Source: JALORV01 sp963707445
Lineage (GTDB): Bacteria > Pseudomonadota > Gammaproteobacteria > Burkholderiales > Burkholderiaceae_F
DNA length: 64,000 bases
Direction: 5' to 3'
Assembly (NCBI GenBank): GCA_963707445.1
Contig: CAVPPW010000013.1
Span: 186,001-250,000 of the forward strand
Shown: piece by piece, positions 38,947 through 48,885 of the stretch
How the letters are laid out: each line of letters begins with the position of its first letter
How positions within the stretch are numbered: position 1 is the first letter of the stretch
Notes under the pieces: model-generated
Seen by the model: the letters and a program-made list of their open reading frames with translations, nothing else
What the model was told of the DNA's origin: nothing
Database searches by the model: none
Translations under genes and position numbers: made by a program

Positions 38947-39020
38947 AGTCCAAGCGGCAAGCCCTTGATCGGGCGGACATCCGGCCCTATCTCATGGCTC
39001 GCGCCTGCGAGCCGCTCCCT

Positions 39021-39026
39021 TACAAT
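39021..39026 (+). promoter_or_regulatory. Possible -10 box for the zinc-ribbon/aspS gene group
   Basis: TACAAT at 39021-39026 sits 26 bp before the ATG at 39053 in an AT-rich patch (CTTACAATTCAAGCAATTAG) that stands out from the surrounding GC-rich sequence. No clear -35 was found. Confidence 0.35.
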
Positions 39027-39052
39027 TCAAGCAATTAGCTTTTGAGACCGCC

Positions 39053-39409
39053 ATGCCGATCTATGCCTACCGTTGTACCGAATGCGGCCACGAACTCGAC
39101 GTCCTGCAGAAAATCTCCGAGGCGCCGCTGACCGACTGCCCGGCCTGTCATCGTCCGGCGCTGACGAAGAAGCTCACCGCCGCCGGTTTTCAGTTGAAGG
39201 GCAGCGGCTGGTACGTGACCGACTTCCGGGACAAGGCTTCGAAGAAGGACGCGAAGGCAGACGCCACCGGCAGCAGCGAAGCGAAGGCCGACGCCAAACC
39301 GGCCACCGAAGCCGCGCCGAAGCCCGCAGAATCCGCGTCGACCCCGCGGCCGCGCCGGCCCCAGCTCCGACTCCGACGCCGCCGCCGCGCCCCGTCCTCC
39401 GACAGTTAG
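39053..39409 (+). CDS. FmdB-family zinc ribbon protein
   Basis: This is a small protein with a single N-terminal zinc ribbon. It begins MPIYAYRCTECGHELDVLQK, and its second Cys pair is CPACHRPALTKKLTAAGF, as in FmdB/CxxC regulatory-type proteins. The C-terminal 60 residues are low-complexity, with alanine, lysine and proline; two nearby compensating indels may have changed its sequence (an alternative frame reads AAAPAPAPTPTPPPRP). It heads the betaproteobacterial gene order zinc ribbon, DUF502, aspS, nudB. The function is unknown. Confidence 0.85.
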   Translation: MPIYAYRCTECGHELDVLQKISEAPLTDCPACHRPALTKKLTAAGFQLKGSGWYVTDFRDKASKKDAKADATGSSEAKADAKPATEAAPKPAESASTPRPRRPQLRLRRRRRAPSSDS

Positions 39410-39499
39410 CACCTCCGCGCGTTGGCCGCTGTCGCGAGCCGACGTCCCGAACGATTCCGCGCGCAAGCGCACAATTCACCGAGATCCTGCGCGCGACCC

Positions 39500-40114
39500 A
39501 TGCTGAAAAAGTATTTCGTTGCCGGCCTGCTGATCTGGCTGCCGCTCGCGGCCACGCTGTGGGTGCTCGACTTCATCGTCTCGACGATGGATCGCACACT
39601 GCTGCTGCTGCCCCAAGGCTGGCGGCCCGATGCGCTCTTTGGGGTCCACATCCCGGGCTTCGGCCTGGTGCTTTCGGTCACGGTGCTGCTGCTGACCGGC
39701 GTGCTCGCCGCCAACTTCCTCGGGGCGCAGCTGCTGCGCGGCTGGGAAACACTGCTGAACCGCATTCCGATCGTGCGCTCGATCTATTCGAGCGTGAAGC
39801 AGGTGTCGGACACGCTGTTTTCGCAGAAGGGCCAGTCGTTCCGCCAGGTCGTGCTGATCGAGTTTCCGCAGCGAGGGCAGTGGACGATGGGATTCGTCGT
39901 CGGCGCGCCCGGCGCGCAGGTTGAATCGAAGGTCCTGACGTCACTGGTCACGGTGTACGTCCCGACCGCGCCCAACCCGACCTCCGGCTACGTGCTGATG
40001 GTGCCTCGCCGAGGAATTGAGAGAAATCGATATCAGCGTCGATGACGCGCTCAAGTTCCACGTGTCGCTCGGCGTTGTCACGCCGAGCGTGCGCTCTCAG
40101 CCGCTCGGTCCTGA
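39500..40114 (+). CDS. DUF502 family membrane protein, frame-disrupted near the end
   Basis: This is an inner-membrane protein of the DUF502 family. It starts MLKKYFVAGLLIWLPLAATL with one helix, has a second at VLLLTGVLAANFLG, and carries the family motif IPIVRSIYSSVKQVSDTLF, then TAPNPTSGYVLMVPR. An extra base near 40015 shifts the frame; the continuation EIDISVDDALKFHVSLGVV is the conserved ending. The exact stop is uncertain: 40114 requires one more correction, and without it the frame runs to 40286. The function is unknown; the gene sits reliably upstream of aspS in betaproteobacteria. Confidence 0.85.
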
Positions 40115-40401
40115 CGAGCGAGTCCCCGGGCCCCGCCGGTTGAGGCTCGAGCCCATCCCCTTTATCCTTCGGGCATGCCCACATTCGTCTTCGGAATCGG
40201 CCCGGCCCGCGCACTGTTTGCCGCGGTCCGAACCCGCACGTCTTGCGGGACACGCCGGCAACCGGAACTCGCCCCGAAACCGCTAGGGCCGGCGGCTGGC
40301 GACCGTGCGGCCCCGCCGTCGGATGAGCCCGACGGACAGCGCTGACGATCAGAACGAACAGCAACAGCGCGGCGTGCGCCGCGAACAACTGCGGAGCTTT
40401 C

Positions 40402-42242
40402 ATGCGTACCGAATATGCCGGCCGGGTGGACGAAAAGTTCATCGGGCAGACCGTCACTCTCTTTGGCTGGGTACATCGTCGCCGCGACCACGGCGGCGTG
40501 ATCTTCATCGATTTGCGCGACCGTGAAGGCCTGGTCCAGGTCGTCTGCGACCCGGACCGCCCAGAAGTCTTTGCGACCGCCGAAAAGGTGCGCAACGAGT
40601 ACTGCCTGAGGCTGATGGGCCAGGTGCGGCGGCGGCCGGAGGGCACGATCAACGAAGGGCTGGTGTCCGGCCGCGTCGAGGTGTTGTGCACGGAACTGAC
40701 AATCCTCAACGCCTCGGTGCCGGTGCCGTTCCAGCTCGATGACGACAACCTGTCGGAAACGACGCGGCTGACGCACCGCGTGCTCGACCTGCGGCGCGTG
40801 CCGATGCAGAAGAACCTGATGCTGCGCTACAAGGTGGCGATGGCGGTGCGCCGCTACCTCGACGCTGCGGGCTTCGTCGACATCGAGACGCCGATGCTGA
40901 CGAAGAGCACGCCGGAGGGCGCGCGCGACTACCTCGTGCCGTCGCGCGTGCACCCGGGTGAGTTCTTCGCGCTGCCGCAGTCGCCGCAGCTCTTCAAGCA
41001 GCTGCTGATGGTCGCCGGCTTCGACCGCTACTACCAGATCGTCAAATGCTTCCGCGACGAGGACCTCAGGGCCGACCGCCAGCCGGAGTTCACGCAGATC
41101 GACGTCGAGACCTCGTTTCTCGACGAAACCGAGATCCGGGCGATGATGGAGGACATGATCCGCACCGTGTTCGACGAGGTGCTCGGTGTGAAGCTGCCGA
41201 ACCCGTTCCCGGTGATGACCCACGCCGAGGCGATGACGCGCTACGGCTCCGACAAGCCCGACCTGCGCGTGACGCTCGAACTGACCGACGTCACCGACCT
41301 GATGCGCGACGTCGAGTTCAAGGTGTTCAAGGGCGCGACCGAGATGAAGGACGGCAGGGTCGTCGCGCTGCGCGTACCCGGGGGCGGCGAGATGCCGCGC
41401 TCGGAGATCGACGGCTACACCGAGTTCGTCAAGATCTACGGCGCGAAGGGGCTCGCCTACATCAAGGTCAACGAGAAGGCGAAGGGGCGCGACGGACTGC
41501 AGAGTCCGATCGTGAAGAACCTGCACGATGCGGCGCTTGGCGGCCGTGCTGCAGAAAACGGGCGCCGTCGACGGTGACGTCATCTTCTTCGGCGCTGACC
41601 GCGCGAAGATCGTCTACGACTCGCTCGGCGCGCTGCGCACCAAGATCGGCCACAGCGAGTTCGGTCGCACGCATGGGCTTTCGGCCGCAGGGCTGGAAGC
41701 CGCTCTGGGTCGTCGACTTTCCGATGTTCGAGTTCGACGAGGACGAGCAGCGCTACGTCGCCGCGCACCACCCGTTCACGAGCCCGAAGGACGGCCACGA
41801 GGACTTCCTGCAGACCGACCCGTCGAAGGCGCTCGCCAAGGCCTATGACATGGCGCTGAACGGCTGGGAGATCGGCGGCGGTTCGGTGCGGATCCACCGC
41901 GAGGACGTGCAGAGCAAGGTGTTCCGCGCGCTGAAGATCGGCGAAACGGAGGCGCGCGAGAAGTTCGGCTTCCTGCTGGATGCGCTGCAGTACGGCGCAC
42001 CGCCGCACGGTGGCATCGCGTTCGGCCTCGACCGGATCGTGACGATGATGACCGGCGCCGAGTCGATCCGCGACGTCATCGCGTTCCCGAAGACCCAGCG
42101 CGCCCAGTGCCTGCTGACGAAGGCGCCGTCACCGGTGGACGAGAAGCAGCTGCGCGAACTGCACATCCGCGTTCGCGGCAACGTCCGCGCCGAGCGCACC
42201 GGCGATGGCGTCTTCGGCCCAGTCAGCGCCACACGCCGGTGA
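40402..42242 (+). CDS. aspS: Aspartyl-tRNA synthetase, two frame changes
   Basis: AspRS charges tRNA-Asp (possibly also tRNA-Asn in this bacterial type) and is essential. It begins MRTEYAGRVDEKFIGQTVTL, has the OB-fold HRRRDHGGVIFIDLRDR, motif 2 around CFRDEDLRADRQPEFTQID, the bacterial GAD insertion domain, and motif 3 GGIAFGLDRIV. Extra bases near 41538 and 41692 shift the frame twice; 1841 bp equals 612 codons plus stop plus two bases. Because the enzyme cannot be dispensed with, these breaks must be sequence errors. The last 25 codons may also be shifted, as the family normally ends soon after LRELHIR. Confidence 0.95.
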
Positions 42243-42385
42243 GCTGCGGCAGAAATAGGACGCGGCGAGGTCGTCGTGCTGAAGCGCCGCGGCTGTGGGC
42301 GACGGCGATCGACGAGTTGGCATCGCGATGTCGCTTTCCGGCCGCCCGGCCAGACCGCGAGCCCGGCGCAAACTGTCGGCCGGAG

Positions 42386-42839
42386 TTGAACGCCGGCACA
42401 CAAGATCCCGCAGTCGGTGCTGGTCGTGATCCACACGCCGGCACTGGATGTGCTGCTGCTGGAACGCGCGGATCATCCGGGGTTCTGGCAGTCGGTGACC
42501 GGCAGCCTCGACGCTCCGGACGAAGACCTGCGCGCCGCCTGCGCGCGCGAGGTCGCAGAGGAAACCGGATACGACGCGGCGCCGCAACGCTTCGTCGACT
42601 GGAATCTATAGCATCGCTATCCAATCTATGCCGAGTGGCTGCATCGCTACGCGGCCGGCGTTACGCATAATACGGAGCATGTGTTCGGACTTTGTGTCGA
42701 CGAGCGCTACACGCCCACACTGGCGCCGCGCGAACATCGCGCCAGCCGCTGGCTGCCGTGGCGCGACGCCGCCGACGCGTGCTTCTCGTGGACCAATGCG
42801 GCGGCGATACGTGAACTCGGGCAGCGCGCTCGCCGCTAG
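42386..42839 (+). CDS. nudB: Dihydroneopterin triphosphate pyrophosphohydrolase, with internal amber codon
   Basis: This Nudix hydrolase of folate synthesis removes pyrophosphate from dihydroneopterin triphosphate. It reads PQSVLVVIHTPALDVLLLER, the Nudix box GSLDAPDEDLRAACAREVAEETGY, and the family ending GVTHNTEHVFGLCV. An in-frame TAG (42609-42611) interrupts it after FVDWNL, yet the same frame continues HRYPIYAEWLHRYAAG, the expected sequence. An extra base near 42401 lies close to the probable TTG start at 42386. Corrected length is about 150 residues. It follows aspS, as in other betaproteobacteria. Confidence 0.82.
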
Positions 42840-44324
42840 CGTCGCCACCGATCCTGCTGGCCGCTTGTGCAACGCCGGGCGATCCTTATGCGAGCGGCCC
42901 CGGCCCGCAGCCAATTGAACGCGGACGATGCGCAGGGCGGTTGCCTGCGGCGGCTGCAGGCCATGGACGCGCGCGTCGACGGCGCGGGCGTGCGCGACGC
43001 GCAGGCGCAGCGGGTCGACGGCTTTCCGTTCCTGCGTGCCGATCGCTACACGGTGCTCAGCGCGCCTGCCGGATCCGACACGCGCGCGCTGGCGCAGGCC
43101 AAGATCGAACGCATGGCCGCTCTGGACGCGGAGGCGCGACGCTATGAGGCCGCAAATGTGCGAGCCGACACCGATGAAGTCGCGGCGATCGACCGCTGTC
43201 GCGACCAATTGCTCGCGGCCGCGCGCCCGCAGGCCGAGAGCGCCGTTGCGCGGGCACACGCTCCGGCCGCCTACGACGATGCGTTGCGTGTTTTCGGTCT
43301 GTATCCGCTGACGCGCATTCCCTTTTCCTGGGGCGTGGCGTCGTGGCAGCAGACCACGCGCGACATCTACGCGACCCCGTTTCCCGAACTGCCGCTGAAC
43401 GGCCAGCGCGTCCGCTACGTGCCGGGTGCGGCGGAGGCCGGCCCGGGCCTCGCCGGCTGGTTGCCGATGTCGCCGCGGAGCAACTGCAGTCGCTGCGTCA
43501 GCCGGCGTTGTCGGCCGAGCGCGCCTGGCAGCTGGTCCGCCAGCATGCGCCGGTCGTGGTCGTCGAGACGGCAGACGACGATGATCAGATCGGGACGCTG
43601 GCGTGGCGGATGAGCGGCGGCGATCTGTTCGTCGCTGTCGATACCGGCACGCCGATCTGCCTATGTCCGTATGGCCTGGACCGAGATCAATGGGGCGGCG
43701 GTGCCGCAGCTCGTCTATACGTTCTGGTTCGCGGCTCGTCCGGCCAGCCATCCGCTGGACTGGGTCGCTGGCCGGCTGGATGCGATCGTCTGGCGCGTGA
43801 CGCTCGACAGCGCCGGCCGGCCACTGCTGTACGACTCGATCCACGCCTGCGGCTGCTTCCACATGTTCTTCCCGACCGAAAACGTGCGTGAACGCCCGGG
43901 TCCGTTCGAGCACGAGTCGGCGCTGGACGAGACGATGTTCTCGCCGCAGGTCGTGCACTCGCCGGCGCCGGCGGAACGCATCATCATCTACGTCGGCGCG
44001 CACGATCACAACATCGAGCGGGTTGCGGTCGACACCACGACGCCGGCGCCGGGCGTTGCCTACAGCCTGCTGGACGAAAACCGCGTGCGTGCGCTGCCGC
44101 TGCCGGCCGCGGCCGGCGGCGGAACGCGCAGCATCTACGGGCCTGACGGGCTGGTCCCGGGCTCCGAGCGCGCCGAACGCTTCGTCTTCTGGCCGATGGG
44201 TGTGCCGTCGGCCGGGCAGATGCGTCAATGGGGACACCATGCGACCGCATTTGTCGGCCGTCGGCATTTCGACGATCCGCGGCTGATCGACCGTTATTTC
44301 ACGCTTGCTCCGGCGCTCGACTAG
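42796..44324 (+). CDS. Hypothetical lipoprotein, frame-disrupted
   Basis: The start region reads MRRRYVNSGSALAASVAT and, after removing an extra base near 42850, ILLAAC, a lipobox, followed by ATPGDPYASG. The large globular part includes ALRVFGLYPLTRIPFSWGVA, RVTLDSAGRPLLYDSIHACG and a C-terminal MRQWGHHATAFVGRRHFDDP. Frame changes lie near 42850, 42920, 43460 and 43665. I do not recognise the family. It overlaps the end of nudB by 44 bp and is followed 14 bp later by an EEP nuclease-like gene, so it is probably part of the same operon. Envelope location is inferred from the signal. Confidence 0.65.
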
Positions 44325-44338
44325 GCATAGTGGCGGCG

Positions 44339-45149
44339 ATGAAGTTGCGCGTGGCGACCTACAACATCCACAAGGGCGTGATGGGCCTGCGCAAGCGCTC
44401 GCGCATCCACGACCTGCGGCTGGCGCTGCACGCGATCGATGCCGACATCTGCTTCCTGCAGGAAGTGCAGGAACGCAATGAACGGCTGGCGCGGCGCCCG
44501 GGTCACCACAACGGCACGCAGCTCGACGTGCTCTGCACCGGCAGCTACCTGCATCGCGCCTACGGCATGAACGCGGTCTATCCCCATGGACATCACGGCA
44601 ATGCGATCGTCTCGCGGCACACGATCGGCCAGTACCTGAACCACGATATCTCGGATCACGTGCTCGAGAGCCGGGGCATGCTGCACGCGATATCGCACAT
44701 CGAGACGTCACGCGGCCCGCGGGACATCCATCTGATCAACACGCACTTCGGTCTGATCAAGCGCAGCCGCGTGCGGCAGGCGGAATTCCTGATCGATTTC
44801 GTCCGCGGCGAGGTGCCCGCCGATGCGCCGCTGATCATCGCGGGTGACTTCAACGACTGGCAGCACGGCGTCGACGTGGTTCTGCATCGGGATCTCGACG
44901 TGGTCGAGGCGGCAGCGGACTTCAACCGTCGCCAGCAGCTGCGGCGGCGCTTCGATCGACTGCTGCCGTGGCGCAACGGCGACCGGCCGCTGGTCGCGCG
45001 CACGTACCCGAGCATGCTGCCGTGGTTGACGCCTCGACCGCATCTACGTGCGCGGCTTCCGTGTGCGCGACGTGCGCGTGCCCAAAGGCATCGAATGGGC
45101 GCAGCGCTCCGATCACATGCCGCTGATCGCAGATCTCGAGGTGGCATGA
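44339..45149 (+). CDS. Endonuclease/exonuclease/phosphatase family protein, one frame change
   Basis: This is an EEP-fold phosphodiesterase. It starts MKLRVATYNIHKGVMGLRKR and has the catalytic ICFLQEVQERN (Glu), THFGLIKRSRVRQ, and APLIIAGDFNDW with the Asn/Asp pair. After an extra base near 45032 the end reads RLDRIYVRGF and RSDHMPLIADLEVA, the His-containing finish. The stop overlaps the clsB start (ATGA, 45146-45149). In betaproteobacteria and enterics this gene pairs with clsB (E. coli YbhP-YbhO), so a role in phospholipid metabolism is suspected but unproven. Confidence 0.87.
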
Positions 45150-46378
45150 CCCAGCGGGCGCGACCCCTGCGCCGGCGCCCGCAACTGCCGATCACCACCC
45201 GTCCGCTGATCTACGGCGGCAATCGCCTGCGGCTGCTCGAAGGCGGCGACGAATTTTTTCCGCTGCTGCTATCGGCGATCGATTCCGCGGCGAAGTCGGT
45301 GCGGCTCGAGACCTACATCTTCGCCGAGGACAACATCGGCGTGCGCGTGGCCGATGCGCTGGCGGCCGCGGCGGCCCGCGGCGTGGCGGTGCGCGTCGTC
45401 GTCGACGCTTACGGCACCGGTCCCTGGGCCGCGGAGCTCAGAGGCCCGGCTCGATGCTGCCGGCGCCGAACTGATGCTCTTCCGCCCGGCCCGTTGGTGG
45501 CGGCTCGAACGTCGGCTGCTGCGCCGGCTGCATCGCAAGCTGACGCTGGTCGATGACCAGCATCGCGTTCGTCGGCGGCATCAACATCATCGACGACCAC
45601 CATCATCCGGATCCCGAGCCGGCGCTGCTCGGCCCGCGCTTCGACTTCGCGGTGCTCTGCCGAAGGGCCGGTGGTCGCTCCGATCGGACTCGCGATGAAG
45701 CGGCTGTGGTGGACGCTCGACCCGCGGCATGGCCCCGAACGGCCGGAAGCCCAGCCGGGCAGCGCCTACGACGAGATGCCGCCGCCGTTTCACGACGGCG
45801 CGCGCGCTGCACTGCTGCTGCGGGACAACCTGCGCAACCGCCGCACGATCGAGAGCGCCTACCTCGAGGCGATCGGATCGGCACGCCAACGGGTGGTCGT
45901 GGCCTGCGCCTACTTCCTGCCGGGCCGCGCGTTCCGCCGTGCGCTCGTCGACTGCGCGCGCCGCGGCGTGCACGTCTCGCTGCTGGTGCAGGGCCGCGTC
46001 GAGTATGCGATCCAGCACTATGCGCAGCAGGCACTGTATGCCCAGCTGCTGGAAGCCGGCATCGAGATCTACGAATACGCGAGCAGCTACCTGCATGCGA
46101 AGGTGGCTGTCGTCGATGAAACCTGGGCCACGGTCGGCTCGAGCAACATCGATCCGTACAGTCTGCTGCTCGCGCGTGAAGCCAATCTGGTCGTGTTCGA
46201 CGCACGCTTTGCACGAAAACTGCACGATGCCTTGCAGCGCGCGATCGCACTGCACTCGAGTCGGGTGCATCCTGAGGATTTCGCCGGTCGCGGCGTCTTG
46301 CGGCGTGTGCTCAACTGGTTCGCGTACGGCTTCGTGCGCTTCGGCGCCATCGCGCTCGCCGGCGGACGCGACTACTGA
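45146..46378 (+). CDS. clsB: Cardiolipin synthase B, three frame changes
   Basis: ClsB is a phospholipase-D-type enzyme that condenses phospholipids to cardiolipin. It shows YGGNRLRLLEGGDEFFPLLL, LETYIFAEDNIG, the first HKD motif HRKLTLVDDQ, and the second HKD motif HAKVAVVDETWATVGSSNID. Extra bases near 45437, 45555 and 45662 divide the gene into four pieces whose frames advance by one each time; the total is a multiple of three. The ATG lies inside the preceding stop. The length of about 410 residues is normal for ClsB. The next 226 bp contain no gene I can support. Confidence 0.9.
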
Positions 46379-46604
46379 AGCGGACGCGGCCGTCGCGTGA
46401 GCGGCGTGCTGACTGCCTCGCAGGCACGGCAGTCTGCGACTGCGGCGACAATGACGTGCCGCTGCAGATCGCCGGTGCAGCGACGGCTGCAGGCGCGATG
46501 AGCATGGAGCTGCATCTGGACGCTTACCTCTTCTATCCGGTTGTTGTCCAGGCTGTTGCCGGTCTCGTACTGTTGTCGGCAACGTTTGACCCCATGACTG
46601 CACC

Positions 46605-47684
46605 ATGATCGCGAACGGGGATCTCGTCTGTCGCCGTCCGGAGGGTCTGTACTGCCCGGCCGGCGACTTCTACATCGATCCGTGGAAACCCGTTGCGAAG
46701 GCGGTGATCACGCATGCCCACGGCGATCACGCCCGCCCGGGCCACGCGGACTACCTCGCCGCCGAGGATGCGCGCGAAGTGCTGCGCACGCGCCTTGGCG
46801 CGATCCGCCTGCAGACGGTTCGCTACGGCGAGGCGCTCGACGTCAACGGCGTCCGCGTCTCGCTGCATCCGGCCGGCCACGTGCTGGGTTCGGCACAGGT
46901 GCGCATCGAACACCGGGGCAGCACTTGGGTCGTCAGCGGCGACTACAAGACCGGCCCGGATGCGACCTGCGCCGCGTTCGAGCCGGTGCGCTGCGATGTG
47001 TTCATCAGCGAGTCGACGTTCGGCCTGCCGATCTACCGCTGGGCGCCGCAGGAAGATGTCTTCGCCGAGATCAATGGCTGGTGGGCCGGCAATGCAGCCG
47101 AGGCGCGAACCTCGGTGCTCTTCTGCTACGCCTTCGGCAAGGCGCAGCGCATCCTCAGCGGCGTCGATGCGTCGATCGGTCCGATCGTCGTGCACGGCGC
47201 GGTCGACCCGCTGAACCGCGCCTATCGCGCGAGCGGCGTCGCGCTGCCGGCCACCCGGCTCGTGGCCGAGACGCCGCGCGCCGACCTCGCGCGCGCGCTG
47301 GTGCTGGCGCCGCCGTCGGCGGCGGGTTCGCCGTGGCTGCGCCGCTTCGGCGACTATTCCGACGGGTTCGCGTCCGGCTGGATGCAGGTCCGCGGCGCGC
47401 GCCGGCGCCGCGCGCTCGATCGCGGGTTCGTGCTGTCCGATCACGCGGACTGGCCGGGACTGCAGTCCGCGATCGATGCGACCGCTGCCCGGCGCGTGAT
47501 CGTCACGCACGGGCAGATCGCGCCGATGGTGCGCTGGCTGCGTGAGCGCGGCCTCGAGGCCGAGGCATTCGCCACCGAATTCGGCGACGAGAATGCCGAG
47601 GAGGCGATGGAAGCGGCGCCATCCGGCCAAGAACACGACACGAGCAACGAAGGGGGTCAGGGGGATGACGATCGCACTGAATGA
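46605..47684 (+). CDS. Ligase-associated DNA exonuclease (metallo-beta-lactamase/beta-CASP fold)
   Basis: This 359-residue enzyme carries the metallo-beta-lactamase signature THAHGDHARPGH, a second metal motif LHPAGHVLGSAQV, VVSGDYKTGPD, and a beta-CASP-like region ending FVLSDHADWPGL. It belongs to the family (also annotated as mRNA 3'-end processing factor) that travels with an ATP-dependent DNA ligase, a DEXH helicase and a phosphoesterase in bacterial DNA repair islands. Here the ligase follows only after gltS. The acidic C-terminal tail (EFGDENAEEAMEAAP) is unusual. The end overlaps gltS by 20 bp. The frame is intact. Confidence 0.87.
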   Translation: MIANGDLVCRRPEGLYCPAGDFYIDPWKPVAKAVITHAHGDHARPGHADYLAAEDAREVLRTRLGAIRLQTVRYGEALDVNGVRVSLHPAGHVLGSAQVRIEHRGSTWVVSGDYKTGPDATCAAFEPVRCDVFISESTFGLPIYRWAPQEDVFAEINGWWAGNAAEARTSVLFCYAFGKAQRILSGVDASIGPIVVHGAVDPLNRAYRASGVALPATRLVAETPRADLARALVLAPPSAAGSPWLRRFGDYSDGFASGWMQVRGARRRRALDRGFVLSDHADWPGLQSAIDATAARRVIVTHGQIAPMVRWLRERGLEAEAFATEFGDENAEEAMEAAPSGQEHDTSNEGGQGDDDRTE

Positions 47685-48878
47685 ACTGTGGACCGGTGTC
47701 GCCGCACTGATAACGATCCTGCTCGGCGTGCGCATCAATCGCGCGGTGCCCGGTGCTGGCGCCGTACAGCATCCCGCCGGCGGTGAGCGGCGGCCTGACG
47801 ATCGCGATCACGCTCGCCATACGTGAGCGCCGGCATTCGGTTTCAAGGTGACGTTCGCCGATACGCTGCGCAATGCGTTGCTGCTGATCTTCTTTGCCGC
47901 GCTCGGGCTGACGGCGCAGATTCGTCGGCGCGTTGAAGTCCGGCGGGTGCGGTGGTCGGCCGATGTGTGCGCTGATCGGCGCTGCTGGCGGTTCGCTGCA
48001 GTCGGCAGCCGGCGTGCGCGATCGCGACGGCGTTCGGCCAGCCGCCTGCGCTCGGCGTCTTTCTCGGCAGCGTGCCTTTCCTCGGCGGGCACGGCACGAC
48101 GGTTGCATGGGCGAGGCGGAAGCAAGCGGTGCACCTGCCGCATGCACTGGAAATCGGCATGGTCTGCGCGACGTTCGGACTGGTCGGCGGCGCGCTGGTT
48201 TCGGGCGTCGTCGGGACGCTGGCTCGCGCAGCGCACGCGCGGGCGCACGCCGGGCGCAGCAATCGCGCAACACGGATCGACGAGCCGAGTGGCCGCAGGA
48301 ACCGTTCGATTCGGATCGCTGGATCATCGGTGCTGCTGTGGCTGGCGCTTAGCGATCGGGCTCGGACTCGCCGCGCGACCGATCGCCAGTGCTGCGCTTG
48401 GGGACGACGATTCCGGCGTTCCTCGCCGTGCTGCTGGCTGCGGTCATGGTGACCAACGTCTGCGATCTGTTCGCGCGGCTGCGGATCGATCTCGTCGGCG
48501 CGGACCTAGTCGGCACTCTGGCGCTGCGCGTGTTTCTGGCGATCGCGATGCTCGGCCTGCACCTGGCCGACGGTCGGCGACGCGCTCGGACTGATCGCCG
48601 CGGCGGCGGCCGCACAGATCGCGCTGACGGCGACCCTGATCGCGACGCTGTTGGTATACCCGCTGCTGAAGGGTCGCGACGGCGCGATCGGCGCGGCCGG
48701 CTTCGTCGGCTTCGGGCTGGGGGCGATGCCGGTGGGGCTGGCGGCGATGAAGCGGCTGGTGCTGAGGTACGGCGACGCGCCGCGCGCTTTCCTCGTGATC
48801 ACGCTCGCCGCCTCGCTCTTTACGGACACGGCAAATGCGCTGATCGTGCAGACGCTGCTGACGCGGTTCGCCCGGTAG
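47665..48878 (+). CDS. gltS: Sodium/glutamate symporter, heavily frame-disrupted
   Basis: GltS imports glutamate with sodium. Short stretches in all three frames give the family: ALNELWTGVAALITILLGVR, PYSIPPAVSGGL, VTFADTLRNALLLIFFAALG, VPFLGGHGTTVAW, LEIGMVCATFGLVGGAL, TTIPAFLAVLLAAVMVTNVC and FVGFGLGAMPVGLAAMKRL. About eight to ten frame changes occur in 1.2 kb, the densest cluster in the window, yet I saw no missing domain; total length suits about 401 residues. It could be a true pseudogene or a low-quality patch. It lies between the repair exonuclease and ligase and may be an insertion into that island. Confidence 0.8.
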
Positions 48879-48885
48879 AGGTCGG

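Noticed and set aside
39300..39409. Zinc-ribbon protein C-terminus as a novel domain
   Set aside because: Arg-rich sequence there is better explained by a shifted frame of an Ala/Pro-rich tail.
40402..42242. aspS as a pseudogene
   Set aside because: The enzyme is essential and every motif is present; two single-base insertions explain the breaks.
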